Shown in pieces: positions 17,784 to 26,871 of a DNA stretch of 64,000 nt. Each line of letters opens with the position of its first letter. Position 1 is the stretch's first letter. Source of the stretch: Palsa-1033 sp963735455. GTDB lineage: Bacteria; Chloroflexota; Limnocylindria; Limnocylindrales; CSP1-4. The position numbers and the translations under genes were made by a program. The notes below the pieces were generated by a model. It was not told the origin of the DNA and did not search any database. It saw nothing but the letters and a program-made list of their open reading frames with translations. The stretch spans positions 248,001-312,000 of the forward strand of contig CAVTKZ010000001.1 in NCBI GenBank assembly GCA_963735455.1, written 5' to 3'.

Positions 17784-18162
17784 CGGCCTCGTCGGCCGAT
17801 CCGGCAGCGTCCATCGTCGGCAGCTCGAGGATCGGCCGGATCTCGATAAAGCCGTGGCGCGCGCCGGGGATCCGGGCCGCAGCGTCGATCGCCTCGTCGA
17901 GATCCTTGGCGTCGATCAGGTAGAAGCCACCGAGCGCTTCCTTCGTCTCGGCGTACGGCCCGTCGGTCGTGATCGTCCGCCCATCGCGGACCTGGACCGT
18001 GGTCGCGGCCGTCGTCGGGTGGAGCGCCTCGCCGCCCTTGAACTGGCCCCGCTCGATCAGCCACCGGCTGAAGGCCCCGTACTCGAGCGACTCGCTGCGC
18101 ATGAGGTCGGGCGGCGTGTCCTCGGTCGGCTCGGCGGTATAGATGAGGAGCAGGTACTGCAT
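17767..18162 (-). CDS. YciI / DGPF family protein
   Basis: A 131-residue ferredoxin-like-fold protein of the YciI-related DGPF group. It opens MQYLLLIYTAE and has the namesake motif as TDGPYAETKEALGGFYLID (about 55-75), followed by a conserved ARIPGARHGFIEIRPI strand. DGPF proteins accompany ECF41/ECF42 sigma factors and are thought to be part of the regulon or sensing machinery; their chemistry is unknown. The start at 18162 is fixed by GGAGGT 5 nt upstream; an earlier in-frame codon would add 16 unrelated residues. A TAGGAAT-type -10 lies near 18210. Confidence 0.88.
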   Translation of the reverse strand: MQYLLLIYTAEPTEDTPPDLMRSESLEYGAFSRWLIERGQFKGGEALHPTTAATTVQVRDGRTITTDGPYAETKEALGGFYLIDAKDLDEAIDAAARIPGARHGFIEIRPILELPTMDAAGSADEAVATAG

Positions 18163-18280
18163 CGGGACCTCCAGGGACGCGGTCGGGCCGGCACGGTCGT
18201 CGCCCGTCATTCCTACAACGAACGGCCCCGGCGCGAATCGACGCCTTCCGATTCCAGTATGCCCGAGACACGTCGCGCGC

Positions 18281-18286
18281 TATCGT
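18281..18286 (+). promoter_or_regulatory. -10 box of the leaderless LigD-polymerase transcript
   Basis: TATCGT ends 6 nt before GTG 18293. This spacing decides the start, since the open frame continues 150 nt further upstream over the YciI promoter. Confidence 0.5.
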
Positions 18287-18292
18287 TCGGGC

Positions 18293-19588
18293 GTGGCAGG
18301 CACCTCGGAGGTCCTGGCGGTCGCGGGCCGCGAGGTCACCATCACCAACCCGGACAAGGTCTTCTTCGCCGAGCTGGGCGTGACGAAGATGGAGCTGGTC
18401 CGCTACTACCTGGCCGTTGCCGACGGCGCACTGCGCGGTGCCGGCGATCGGCCGATGGCCCTCAAGCGCTTCGTCAACGGCGCGGAGGGCCAGTTCTTCT
18501 TCCAGAAGCGGGCGCCCGAGTCGCGACCGGACTGGATCGAGACGGTCGAGCTGTCGTTCCCCTCCGGCCGGACCGCGTCGGAGGTCGTCATCCGCGACGC
18601 GGCCCAGCTGGCCTGGATCATCAACCTGGGCTGCATCGACCTGAACCCCCACCCGATCCGGGCCGACGACCTGGACCACCCGGACGAGCTGCGGGTCGAC
18701 CTCGACCCGGTGCCGGGCATCGAGTGGGCCCAGATCCGGGATGTGGCCCTCGTGGTCCGCGAGTCGCTGAGCGCGGCCGGGCTGGTCGGCTGGCCCAAGA
18801 CGTCCGGGTCGCGGGGGATCCACGTGAACGTCCGGATCGAGCGCAAGTGGACCTTCCCCGAGGTCCGCCGGGCGGCCCTCGCCCTGGCCCGCGACGTCGA
18901 GCAGCGGGCGCCCGACCTGGCCACCTCGAAGTGGTGGAAGGAGGAGCGCCACGGGGTCTTCATCGACTACAACCAGAACGCCAAGGACCGGACGGTCGCC
19001 TCGGCTTACTCGGTCCGGCCCCGGCCCGACGCCCGGGTCTCGACGCCGCTCACCTGGGACGAGGTGGCCACGATCGATCCGGCGGCCTTCACGGTGCGGA
19101 CGGTTCCCCGGCGATACGCTGAGATCGGCGACCCGGGGGCGGGCATCGACGAGGCGGTCGGCTCACTCGACGGGCTGCTCGAGCTGTCGGCCCGGCACGA
19201 GACCGAGGGCCTGGGCGACGCGCCCTGGCCGCCGAATTACGCCCGGACGATCGACGAGCCGCCGCGGGTCCAGCCCTCGAAACGGCGGATGAGCTCGAAG
19301 CCCCTGATCGAGATCGGCCGGGCCGCGCTGCTGAGCGAGGCGCAGGCCGGGCTCGAACGCTGGAAGGCCCGCCACCCCGACGTCTGGCCGCTCCTGCAGC
19401 CGGCCGACGTCCTGACCGACTCGATGCGCGGCCGGTCCACGACCTGGACCCGGATCCGGCTCAACCTGGAGCATGTGCCGGCCGAGCTCCGGCCCGAACA
19501 GGCCGCGCTCGATCCGGACTACGACCCGTGGCAGGGCGAGACACCCCCGCCCCGGCCGCGTCCGGGTCGCGATTGCCGGACGGATTGA
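18293..19588 (+). CDS. LigD-type primase-polymerase (NHEJ polymerase domain, stand-alone)
   Basis: A 431-residue archaeo-eukaryotic primase-fold polymerase of the LigD Pol type, which fills or adds nucleotides at broken ends during non-homologous end joining. Motifs: ITNPDKVFFAE (about 18), WIINLGCIDLNPHP (about 117), catalytic DLDP in RVDLDPVPG (about 137), SGSRGIHV with the nucleotide-binding His (about 178), and VFIDYNQNAKDRT with the third acidic residue (about 225). No ligase or 3'-phosphoesterase domain is attached. The C-terminal 110 residues are a basic, Pro-rich extension of unclear role. An ATP-dependent DNA ligase lies 11 kb away, so the pathway appears split. No Ku gene is in the window. 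Confidence 0.9.
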   Translation: MAGTSEVLAVAGREVTITNPDKVFFAELGVTKMELVRYYLAVADGALRGAGDRPMALKRFVNGAEGQFFFQKRAPESRPDWIETVELSFPSGRTASEVVIRDAAQLAWIINLGCIDLNPHPIRADDLDHPDELRVDLDPVPGIEWAQIRDVALVVRESLSAAGLVGWPKTSGSRGIHVNVRIERKWTFPEVRRAALALARDVEQRAPDLATSKWWKEERHGVFIDYNQNAKDRTVASAYSVRPRPDARVSTPLTWDEVATIDPAAFTVRTVPRRYAEIGDPGAGIDEAVGSLDGLLELSARHETEGLGDAPWPPNYARTIDEPPRVQPSKRRMSSKPLIEIGRAALLSEAQAGLERWKARHPDVWPLLQPADVLTDSMRGRSTTWTRIRLNLEHVPAELRPEQAALDPDYDPWQGETPPPRPRPGRDCRTD

Positions 19589-19668
19589 TCGCCAGGCCGG
19601 AGCGTCACGCCGCCGGCCATCAGCCGTCTCATCAGCGGCGATTTGCCATCAATGTCGGGAGGCTCGCA

Positions 19669-20946
19669 ATGCGTCGGTCCCGGTTGGCCCAAGCCGGATT
19701 CATCGTCCTGTTCGTCGCCGGCTGCAGCTCGGCAGGGACGCCGGCGCCCTCCGCAACGAGCCCGGCGAGCGCATCGCCCGGCCCCACGGTCGCAATCAGC
19801 TCGGTGGCGCCGGCCGCCACCTCGAATGCGAGCCCCAGCCCGAGTCCGAGCCTTACGGCACCGGCCTCGGCGGACGGCTGGCAGCAGGTCCCGGCGCAGG
19901 CGGCGCTGACCACCATGCAGGCCACCGCCGCGGTCTGGACCGGCCAGCGCTTCCTGGCCGCCGGCTTCCTGAACGACGGGTCGGCCGGGATCATCGACTC
20001 GACCGATGGGCAGACCTGGCACAGCCAGGCCAGCTTCGGTCCGGGCTCCCGGATCAACGGCTTCAGCGTCGGACCGGCGGGCGTGCTCGCCGTCGGCGCC
20101 CAGGGTGCAGCGGCCCGGAGCTGGTTCTCGACCGACGGCCTGACCTGGCGGGCCGCACCGGATGCCGCGGCGCTCCGACCGGCCAAGGACAACTCGATCG
20201 AGATGGGCAGTGCGACCGCAACGCCCAGCGGTTGGCTGGCCGTCGGCAAGGAAGTGATCTCGTGCGTGCTCGATTGCGGCGATTGGGCCGCCGTCCGGGC
20301 CAACGTGTGGACGTCGGCCGACGGCCTCCATTGGACTCGTGAGCCGGCCTCCTCGGCGCTGGCCAACGCCGGGATGAACGGCGTCGTGCGCGGCGGGCCG
20401 GGCTACGTCGCCGTGGGCGGAGCGCCCAACGTCGCCGCCCTGAAGAGCGGCCTGGTCCATGCGGTCGTCTGGACGTCGGCCGATGGCCGGACGTGGACGA
20501 GGATCAAGGACGGGCCGATCTTCCATCCCCCGGCGGAGCTCGACCCGGAGCTCCAGGTTTCGGCATCGGCGATCGCCTTCGACGGCAGCCACTTCGTGGC
20601 GGTCGGCGAGGCCGCCAGCCAGGACCTCACCTCGGCGTTGGCCTGGTGGTCCGCCGATGGCCGGACCTGGCAGCGCGCCACCGGCGAGCGCTTCCCGAAC
20701 GGCCAGCTGTGGCGGGTCGCCAGCGTCCCCGGCGGCTTCCTGGGCGTCGGACCGTCGAGCTCGGACAGCTGCCTGGGCGGGATCTGGTCGTCGACCGACG
20801 GCCAGGCCTGGAGCTGCGTCGCCAGCGATCCAGCGTTCGACGGGATCGCCACGTCGGACGTGGCTGCGTCACCGACGCTCGAGCTCGTCGTCGGATACGA
20901 CGAGAATGGCGGCGCCTCGATCCTGTGGACTCGACCGGCGCCCTGA
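19669..20946 (+). CDS. Secreted lipoprotein with BNR/Asp-box-like repeats
   Basis: A 425-residue exported lipoprotein. The signal peptide ends in lipobox VAGC (Cys at about residue 19), followed by a Ser/Pro/Ala-rich tether to about 65. The rest is a probable beta-propeller with repeats of the form W-S-(T/A)-DG-x-(T/H)-W, for example WFSTDGLTW, WTSADGLHW, WTSADGRTW, WWSADGRTW and WSSTDGQAW. These Asp-box-like repeats occur in sialidases and in many non-enzymatic secreted propellers. No sialidase Arg triad or FRIP motif is evident, so an enzymatic call is not justified. GGGAGG 7 nt before ATG 19669 fixes the start. Confidence 0.75.
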   Translation: MRRSRLAQAGFIVLFVAGCSSAGTPAPSATSPASASPGPTVAISSVAPAATSNASPSPSPSLTAPASADGWQQVPAQAALTTMQATAAVWTGQRFLAAGFLNDGSAGIIDSTDGQTWHSQASFGPGSRINGFSVGPAGVLAVGAQGAAARSWFSTDGLTWRAAPDAAALRPAKDNSIEMGSATATPSGWLAVGKEVISCVLDCGDWAAVRANVWTSADGLHWTREPASSALANAGMNGVVRGGPGYVAVGGAPNVAALKSGLVHAVVWTSADGRTWTRIKDGPIFHPPAELDPELQVSASAIAFDGSHFVAVGEAASQDLTSALAWWSADGRTWQRATGERFPNGQLWRVASVPGGFLGVGPSSSDSCLGGIWSSTDGQAWSCVASDPAFDGIATSDVAASPTLELVVGYDENGGASILWTRPAP

Positions 20947-21040
20947 CCCTGCTTGACGCCAGCCGGGCGGGGGGCGATAAACGCGGGGACAACCTGGACC
21001 TGCGCCGTGAGCCCACCCGGCCGAGCCTGCGGAGGATCCG

Positions 21041-21973
21041 ATGTCCGGCGCGCCCAGCAGCCCATTCGCAGCCGATGCCCTGGCGGCCAACCAGGGCGGC
21101 CGGCTGACCGACGCCCAGCGGAACCTCTATCGCGGCGCTGATCGCTCGACCCGCCGGACCGAGCTCTACCTGGCGGTCGGGGCAATCGTCATCGCGGTCC
21201 TCTTGATCACCTCGACCGGCCCCGCGCCGAATGCCGCCTTCCGGCCGTTGGTCGCGGCGATCTGCGTCGTCGCCGCCGTGATCCTGGCCTGGCGGGCGAC
21301 GCTCGCTCCCGATTCGCTGAGCCGCGACCTGGCCGCAGGGTCGGTGGTCACGGTCGAGGGCGCCGTCCTGCGCAGCACCCGCCAGGGCAAGAACACCGAG
21401 TGGCACTACTTGCGGGTCGCGGGCCAGACCTTCGAGGTTCCGCGCAGCGTGTACGACGCGTCGCCCGAGGCCGGCTACGTGCGGGTCTACTACCTGCCCC
21501 GGAGCAAGAAGGTCGTCAACCTGGAGGTCCTGCCCAACAAGGCCGCCTCGCCCGGGCTGACGGCTGATCCCCAGGGGCTTGCCCAGGCGGCCTTCGCCGC
21601 GCTCAAGACCCACGACCTCGATCAGCGGGCCGAGGCGATGGCCCAGATGGCGGCCCTCGACAGCTCAATGAATGCGGGGGTCACGGCCGGGGCGACGGCT
21701 CCGCCAGCGGACGGCCGCGACCCGCGACCGCTGGCCGAGTCGATCGTCGGGAGCTGGCGCAGCGGGCCGATCGGGGTGACCTTCGCGGCCGGCGGGACGA
21801 TGACCACGGCCCTGCCCGGCGGCCATGGCCAGGCCGGCCGGTGGTCGGTCGACGGCAATGGCCATCTGCATGCCCAGTTCATGGGCCGGGACATGGTCGG
21901 CGAGGCCTCGGTTGCGGGCGACACGCTGACGATCCAGGAGGATGGCCAGGGCCGCCGGTTCCAGCGCGCCTGA
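21041..21973 (+). CDS. Hypothetical membrane protein
   Basis: A 310-residue protein of unknown family. Two membrane helices lie at about 42-59 and 66-86 (LYLAVGAIVIAVLLIT and LVAAICVVAAVILAW). A small beta-rich region at about 98-165 (VVTVEGAVLRSTRQGKNTEWHYLRV ... YVRVYYLPRSKKVVNLEVL) may be an OB- or SH3-like fold. The C-terminal part, about 235-310, looks lipocalin- or META-like (SIVGSWRSGPIGVTFAAGGTMTT ... GRWSVDGNGHLHAQF). GGAGGA sits 5 nt before ATG 21041. It converges with the next gene, leaving 14 bp. No function is assigned. Confidence 0.6.
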   Translation: MSGAPSSPFAADALAANQGGRLTDAQRNLYRGADRSTRRTELYLAVGAIVIAVLLITSTGPAPNAAFRPLVAAICVVAAVILAWRATLAPDSLSRDLAAGSVVTVEGAVLRSTRQGKNTEWHYLRVAGQTFEVPRSVYDASPEAGYVRVYYLPRSKKVVNLEVLPNKAASPGLTADPQGLAQAAFAALKTHDLDQRAEAMAQMAALDSSMNAGVTAGATAPPADGRDPRPLAESIVGSWRSGPIGVTFAAGGTMTTALPGGHGQAGRWSVDGNGHLHAQFMGRDMVGEASVAGDTLTIQEDGQGRRFQRA

Positions 21974-21987
21974 GCTCTGGCCGGGTC

Positions 21988-22722
21988 CTAGACGCCGAGC
22001 GGGCGAAGCCAGGCGATACCGACGATCACGCTGGCCAGGAACAGGCCGTAGCGGACCAGCCAGGTCAGCGGCCCGCCCTCCGGCTCGGCCACCTGGCGGG
22101 GCGCATAGATCAGCATGGCGTAATAGACGCCCGAGAAGGCAACCAGGACGCCCAGCTCGAAGGCGATCGCCTGGAAGCCAGCTCCGGCGGCCGGGCCGAA
22201 GGGGCTGGCGCCGCCGGCGACCACGTCGATGATGTTCCAGAAGATTCCTCCGGTGACCAGGATGAACGGGGTCACCAGCAGCCGCCGGGCGCTGGTCGGG
22301 ATGGCCGGCCAGCGCAGGCGCACGGCGACCAGGAGCGCGATCGCCGCCACCCCGAGGGCCTCGGCCGGCAGGTCGTCGAGCCCGAGCCCGGCCAAGCCGG
22401 AGAAGAGGACGAGCAGCAGTCCACCGGTCAGCGGGCCGATCGAAGCGCGGCGCAGGACGCTCGAGTCGGTCCCCGGCGGCGCATCCGAGTCGCTCGTGGC
22501 CAGGCAGACCAGGGCCCCCAGGACGCCGACCAGGGCGAGCAGGCCCTCCAGCGGCCGGCCTGGATCGAACGGACCCTGGGACGCCTCCGAGCGGCCGATC
22601 AAAGGGGCCAGCAGGCCGACCCAGCCGAAGAGCAGCCAGTCCTCGAGGCGCAGCCTGGCGGCCAGCCTGGCCAGGCCGACGAGCCGGTCGGGCGAGCTGG
22701 GCGGATTGGGCGGCGCCTCCAC
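21988..22722 (-). CDS. Hypothetical polytopic membrane protein
   Basis: A 244-residue protein with about seven hydrophobic helices, for example LLFGWVGLLAPLIG, LLALVGVLGALVCLA, LLLVLFSGLAGLGL, ALGVAAIALLVAV, LLVTPFILVTGGIFWNIIDVV, AIAFELGVLVAFSGVYYAMLIY and a C-terminal GLFLASVIVGIAWL. I recognise no catalytic or transporter motif. It starts at GTG 22722; a GATACT -10 ends 6 nt upstream, so it should be leaderless. It is divergent from the GGDEF-EAL gene, with only 119 bp between starts, and the two promoters may be co-regulated. Confidence 0.6.
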   Translation of the reverse strand: MEAPPNPPSSPDRLVGLARLAARLRLEDWLLFGWVGLLAPLIGRSEASQGPFDPGRPLEGLLALVGVLGALVCLATSDSDAPPGTDSSVLRRASIGPLTGGLLLVLFSGLAGLGLDDLPAEALGVAAIALLVAVRLRWPAIPTSARRLLVTPFILVTGGIFWNIIDVVAGGASPFGPAAGAGFQAIAFELGVLVAFSGVYYAMLIYAPRQVAEPEGGPLTWLVRYGLFLASVIVGIAWLRPLGV

Positions 22723-22829
22723 CCGGGCAGTATCGCGCCGCGATCGCCGCCACGGACCTTGCGCCGACCGGCAGATGGGCTACTCCGTCATGGTGCGAAG
22801 CGGTGGTATCCGTCCCCCGGCTCCGCCCG

Positions 22830-22835
22830 TAGCCT
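22830..22835 (+). promoter_or_regulatory. -10 box of the leaderless GGDEF-EAL transcript
   Basis: TAGCCT ends 6 nt before GTG 22842, with no ribosome-binding site in between. A GATACT box for the divergent membrane-protein gene lies 96 bp away at 22729-22734. Confidence 0.5.
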
Positions 22836-22841
22836 CAGGTT

Positions 22842-25646
22842 GTGACTGGCCTGGATCGCCTCGAACCTGCCGGACTGGGCGGGCAGGCCGCCCTGCCCGC
22901 CGAACCCGCCCGGCCAGGCTCCCGGCTGAGCCATCGGCTCGTGCTCTGGCTCGGGCTGCCCGTCGTCGGGCTGCTGATGCTCCTGACGGCCGCCAACGTC
23001 GGCGGCCAGATGGCCCTCTGGGAGAATGCCCACTGGACCGCCGCCGGGATCGTCGCCTTCGCCTATGCAGCCGCCGTTGCCTGGCGATCGAGTGGCTCGC
23101 CCCGCCTGGTTGCCGGCCTGATCGCCCTGGGGACCGGCTCGTGGCTGGTCGGCCAGCTCCTGTGGGACGTCCAGATCGCGCTCGGCTTCTACAGCTTCCC
23201 GGCCCCCTCGGACCTGGGCTACCTGTTCCTGGCCGTGCCCGTGTGGGCGGCGTTCGTGAGCGCGATCCGGGGCCGCTTGCCGCACGCCGAGGAGCTGTCC
23301 GTCTATCTCGACGCGATCGCGATCTTCCTGGCGATCACGGCCCTGATCCTGGCGGTGTACGGCGGACAAGTCGCCGGTGTGGGCATGTTCGGGGCGGCCG
23401 TGGCCGTCACCTACCCGATCATCCACCTGGCGACGGCCGGTGCCGGGCTGGTCGCCCTGCTTGCCCTGCGGGCCTCGCCGCGAGGCGGCAGCTACCTCGT
23501 GCTGGCCGGCTTCGCGATCCTCGGTCTGGCCTGGGTCGACTGGCTGCGCCAGGCGCTCGTCGCCCAGCCCCCCGCCGGTGACATCGGCCATTACGCGTTC
23601 TCGCTGGGAATCCTGGCCGTGGGCATGGGCGGCAGCGACTGGCGGATCGGCGAGGCGCAGGGCGCCCGGCTCCGCCAGGTCGCCTCGGTGGTGCTCGGCG
23701 CCCTGCCCGTCGTCTCGCTCCTGGTCAGCGCCCTGCTCCTGGTCGGCCGCCACCTGCTCAACACCGAGTTCGGGCTCGTCGACGTCGGGGCGCTGGTGGT
23801 CATCGTCCTGGCCGGCTTCCGGCAGACCGTCCTGGTCCATGAGCGGGGCCGGCTGCTCGATGGCTCGCGGTCGGCCCAGCAGGACCTCGAGGTCGCCCTC
23901 GTCCGACGGGCCCAGGCGGACTCGCGCTACCAGGTCCTGGTCGAGCGTGTCCCGGCCGCGGTCTATATCGATGTCGCCGACCCGAACGTCAGCGACGGCG
24001 GCCGGCTGGCCTACATGAGCCCCCAGATCGAGGCGATCCTGGGCTATCCGCCGGCGGCATTCATCGCCGATCCTGAGCTCTGGCCGAGCCTGATCCACCC
24101 GGCCGACCGGACCCTGGCGATGGCCGCCTACAGCGACCACTGGGCCACCGAGCGTCCGCTGCGGATCGACTACCGGATGATCGCCTCCGACGATTCGGTG
24201 GTCTGGGTCCATGACGAGGCCTACGCGATGCGCGAGGATTCGATCGACGGGATGCGCGTATCACAGGGGCTGCTGGTCGACACGACCGAGCAGAAGCGGC
24301 TCGAGGCCCAGCTCCTCCACGACACCCTCCACGACCCATTGACCGGGCTGGCCAACCGGGTCCTCTTCCGCGAGCACGCCGATCGGGCCCTGGCCCGCTC
24401 GCGCCGGCGCCGGTCGAGCGTCGCCCTCCTGTTCCTGGACCTGGATGACTTCAAGGTGATCAACGACTCGCTCGGCCATCGGGCCGGCGACCGGCTCCTG
24501 ATCGAGGTGGCCCGGCGGCTCACGGCGACCCTCCGGACGGAGGACGTCGCGGCCCGGCAGGGCGGCGACGAGTTCACGGTCCTCGTCGAACGGGTGAACG
24601 GCGTCGCCGAGGCCGAGGCGCTCGCCGAGCGGCTGGCGACCGAGCTCAGCCGGCCGATCGACCTGGAAGGCCGCCGGCTCGTTGTCCGGGCGAGCATCGG
24701 GATCGCCCTGGCCGGGGCCAACGAAGGCGGCGCCGACGACCTGCTGGCCCATGCCGATGCCGCGATGTACGCGGCCAAGTCGGGGGGCAAGGCCCGCTAC
24801 GCCGTCTTCGATCCGTCGATGCGCCTGCAGGCCCAGAGTCGGCTCGAGCTCGAGGCGGCGCTCCGATCGGCGATCGAGAACGAGGAGTTCGACGTCCACT
24901 ACCAGCCGATCGTGGCCCTGCCCTCGCTCCGGATCGTCGGCTTCGAAGCGCTCGTCCGCTGGCGCCACCCGGCCCGTGGCCTGATCGCACCCGATGAGTT
25001 CATTCCCCTGGCCGAGGCGACCGGCCTGATCGTGCCCCTGGGCAAGCTGGTCACCGCCGAGGCCTGCCGCCAGCTCCGCGCCTGGCGCCTGAGCGGGCCC
25101 GGGCGGGAGGAGCTGACGATCAGCGTCAACGTCTCACCGCGCGAGGCGGTCGAGCCGGGCTTCGCCGGCCAGGTCCGGGAGATCCTGAGCGCGGCGCACC
25201 TCGAGCCGTCGGCCCTTGTCCTGGAGATCACCGAATCGCTGACCCTCCACGAATCGGCCACCAGTGACGGCTCGCTCCGGCAGTTGCGCGACCTGGGGGT
25301 CCAGCTGGCGATCGACGATTTCGGGACCGGCTTCTCGGCGCTCGAGTACTTCAAGCGCTTCACCGTCCAGGGCCTGAAGATCGACCGCTCGTTCATCGAC
25401 GGCCTGGGCCGCTCGCGTGAGGACACCGCGATCGTGACGGCGACCCTGGCCTTCGCCTCGGCCCTCGACCTGCGGGTGACGGCCGAAGGAGTCGAGACCC
25501 AGGACCAGCTCGAACGGCTGACCGCCCTCGGCTGCCAGCAGGCACAGGGCTTCCTCTTCTCCCGGCCGGTGCCGGCCGATGCCGTGGCCGGGCTCCTCGA
25601 CGCGGCACCGGCTCCGCCCCGTCGCTCGAGCGCCCCGGCCGCCTGA
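22842..25646 (+). CDS. Membrane-anchored PAS-GGDEF-EAL protein (c-di-GMP synthase/phosphodiesterase)
   Basis: A 934-residue signalling protein. About nine membrane helices fill residues 30-325. A PAS domain follows (about 350-490: PAAVYIDVADP ... YMSPQIEAILGYPP), then GGDEF and EAL. The cyclase motif is intact (RQGGDEF, about 572) and the inhibitory I-site RxxD is present as RTED exactly five residues upstream, so product inhibition is expected. The EAL domain retains EALVRW (about 701), the NVS Asn, LEITES, IDDFGTGFS, LKIDRSFI, AEGVET and QGFLF, so it should hydrolyse c-di-GMP. Which activity dominates presumably depends on PAS and membrane input. It starts at a leaderless GTG. Confidence 0.93.
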   Translation: MTGLDRLEPAGLGGQAALPAEPARPGSRLSHRLVLWLGLPVVGLLMLLTAANVGGQMALWENAHWTAAGIVAFAYAAAVAWRSSGSPRLVAGLIALGTGSWLVGQLLWDVQIALGFYSFPAPSDLGYLFLAVPVWAAFVSAIRGRLPHAEELSVYLDAIAIFLAITALILAVYGGQVAGVGMFGAAVAVTYPIIHLATAGAGLVALLALRASPRGGSYLVLAGFAILGLAWVDWLRQALVAQPPAGDIGHYAFSLGILAVGMGGSDWRIGEAQGARLRQVASVVLGALPVVSLLVSALLLVGRHLLNTEFGLVDVGALVVIVLAGFRQTVLVHERGRLLDGSRSAQQDLEVALVRRAQADSRYQVLVERVPAAVYIDVADPNVSDGGRLAYMSPQIEAILGYPPAAFIADPELWPSLIHPADRTLAMAAYSDHWATERPLRIDYRMIASDDSVVWVHDEAYAMREDSIDGMRVSQGLLVDTTEQKRLEAQLLHDTLHDPLTGLANRVLFREHADRALARSRRRRSSVALLFLDLDDFKVINDSLGHRAGDRLLIEVARRLTATLRTEDVAARQGGDEFTVLVERVNGVAEAEALAERLATELSRPIDLEGRRLVVRASIGIALAGANEGGADDLLAHADAAMYAAKSGGKARYAVFDPSMRLQAQSRLELEAALRSAIENEEFDVHYQPIVALPSLRIVGFEALVRWRHPARGLIAPDEFIPLAEATGLIVPLGKLVTAEACRQLRAWRLSGPGREELTISVNVSPREAVEPGFAGQVREILSAAHLEPSALVLEITESLTLHESATSDGSLRQLRDLGVQLAIDDFGTGFSALEYFKRFTVQGLKIDRSFIDGLGRSREDTAIVTATLAFASALDLRVTAEGVETQDQLERLTALGCQQAQGFLFSRPVPADAVAGLLDAAPAPPRRSSAPAA

Positions 25647-25694
25647 CTGCCGGCGCCCCGCCCGCGACCGCGGAGCCTGGCCCAGACTAGGGCG

Positions 25695-26822
25695 GTGACT
25701 CCTGCCCGAGCCGCCCAGCCCGCGCTCCTCGACCAGCGTGCGCTGAACCGGGCACTGCTGGCCCGGCAGCTCCTCCTGGAGCGTGTCGAGCGGCCGGCGG
25801 CGGCCGTCATCGAGCACCTCGTCGGGATGCAGTCCCAGGCCCCGATCGCGCCGTACGTCGGCCTCTGGACCCGCATCTCCGGCTTCCAGCCGGACGAGCT
25901 GGCCGGCCTGATGACCGAGCGAATGGCGGTCCGGGCCTCGCTCATGCGCTACACCCTCCACCTGGTGACGGCTCGCGACTTCGTGGCCCTCCGGCCGGTC
26001 TTCGCCGCGCTCCTCGCCCAGCGCTTCCGTGTCTCGCCGTTCAGCCGGAACCTCCCGGATGTCGATCTCGAGGAGGTGGCCCGCTTGGCCCAGGACTTGA
26101 TCGTTGATCGGCCGCGCACCGCGGCCGAGCTCGGCCGGCTGCTCGCCGAACGCTGGCCGGGGCGCGACCGGCTGTCGCTGGCCATGGCCGCCAGCCATCA
26201 GCTGGCCCTGGTCCAGGTCCCGCCCCGAGGGGTGTGGGGCGCGAGCGGGGCGCCGACCTGGGGACTGGCCGAGGCCTGGCTGGGCCGGCCGATCGGATCG
26301 GATCCGGCGCCCGATCGGCTCGTCCGGCGCTACCTGGGCGCCTTCGGCCCGGCCTCGATCGCGGACATCCAGAACTGGTCGGGGCTGAGCCGCCTGGCAG
26401 CCGTGGTCGAACGCCTGCGGGGCAGCCTGGTCAGCTTCCGCGACGAGCGCGGGCGCGAGCTGTTCGACCTGCCCGAGGCTCCCCGCCCGGATCCGGACAC
26501 ACCGGCCCCGGCGCGCTTCCTGCCCGAGTACGACAACCTGTTCCTTGGCCACCAGGATCGAACCCGGGTGATGGACGCCGGCCAGGCAACGCCGCTCTTC
26601 CCGGGCAACGGCGGCGTCCTGGGCAGCGTCCTCCTGGATGGCCGCTTTGCCGGCGGCTGGCAGATCGAGCGGACGGGCACCACGGCGATCCTGCGGATCG
26701 AGCTGGGCCGATCCGTGGCGCGAGCTGATCGGTTGGCCCTGGTCGAGGAAGGCCAGCGGCTGCTCGAGTTCCGGGCCGGGACGAGCGTCCAGCGCAACGT
26801 CGTGATCAGCGCGGCCGACTGA
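25695..26822 (+). CDS. Winged-helix DNA-binding domain protein (HTH_42, AlkZ/YcaQ-like)
   Basis: A 375-residue member of the HTH_42 family, which is built of tandem winged helices and includes the interstrand-crosslink glycosylases AlkZ and YcaQ. The N-terminal LVGMQSQAPIAPYVGLWTRI (about 35-55) has the QxQ pair that is catalytic in AlkZ. Other family parts are MRYTLHLVTARDFVALRP (about 85-103), RRYLGAFGPASIADIQNWSGL (about 210-230), FLPEYDNLFLGHQDR (about 275) and the C-terminal DGRFAGGWQIER. The enzymatic role is inferred; some relatives lack glycosylase activity. It begins at a GTG 6 nt after CAGACT. Confidence 0.8.
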   Translation: MTPARAAQPALLDQRALNRALLARQLLLERVERPAAAVIEHLVGMQSQAPIAPYVGLWTRISGFQPDELAGLMTERMAVRASLMRYTLHLVTARDFVALRPVFAALLAQRFRVSPFSRNLPDVDLEEVARLAQDLIVDRPRTAAELGRLLAERWPGRDRLSLAMAASHQLALVQVPPRGVWGASGAPTWGLAEAWLGRPIGSDPAPDRLVRRYLGAFGPASIADIQNWSGLSRLAAVVERLRGSLVSFRDERGRELFDLPEAPRPDPDTPAPARFLPEYDNLFLGHQDRTRVMDAGQATPLFPGNGGVLGSVLLDGRFAGGWQIERTGTTAILRIELGRSVARADRLALVEEGQRLLEFRAGTSVQRNVVISAAD

Positions 26823-26871
26823 ACGAGGCCGCGGCCTGCACATCGGCCGCCGCTGTGCGAAGGTGCGCGGC

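Noticed and set aside
18143..18292. Upstream start for the LigD-type polymerase
   Set aside because: It would overlap the YciI gene and its promoter; the TATCGT box 6 nt before GTG 18293 and the family N-terminus support the shorter form.
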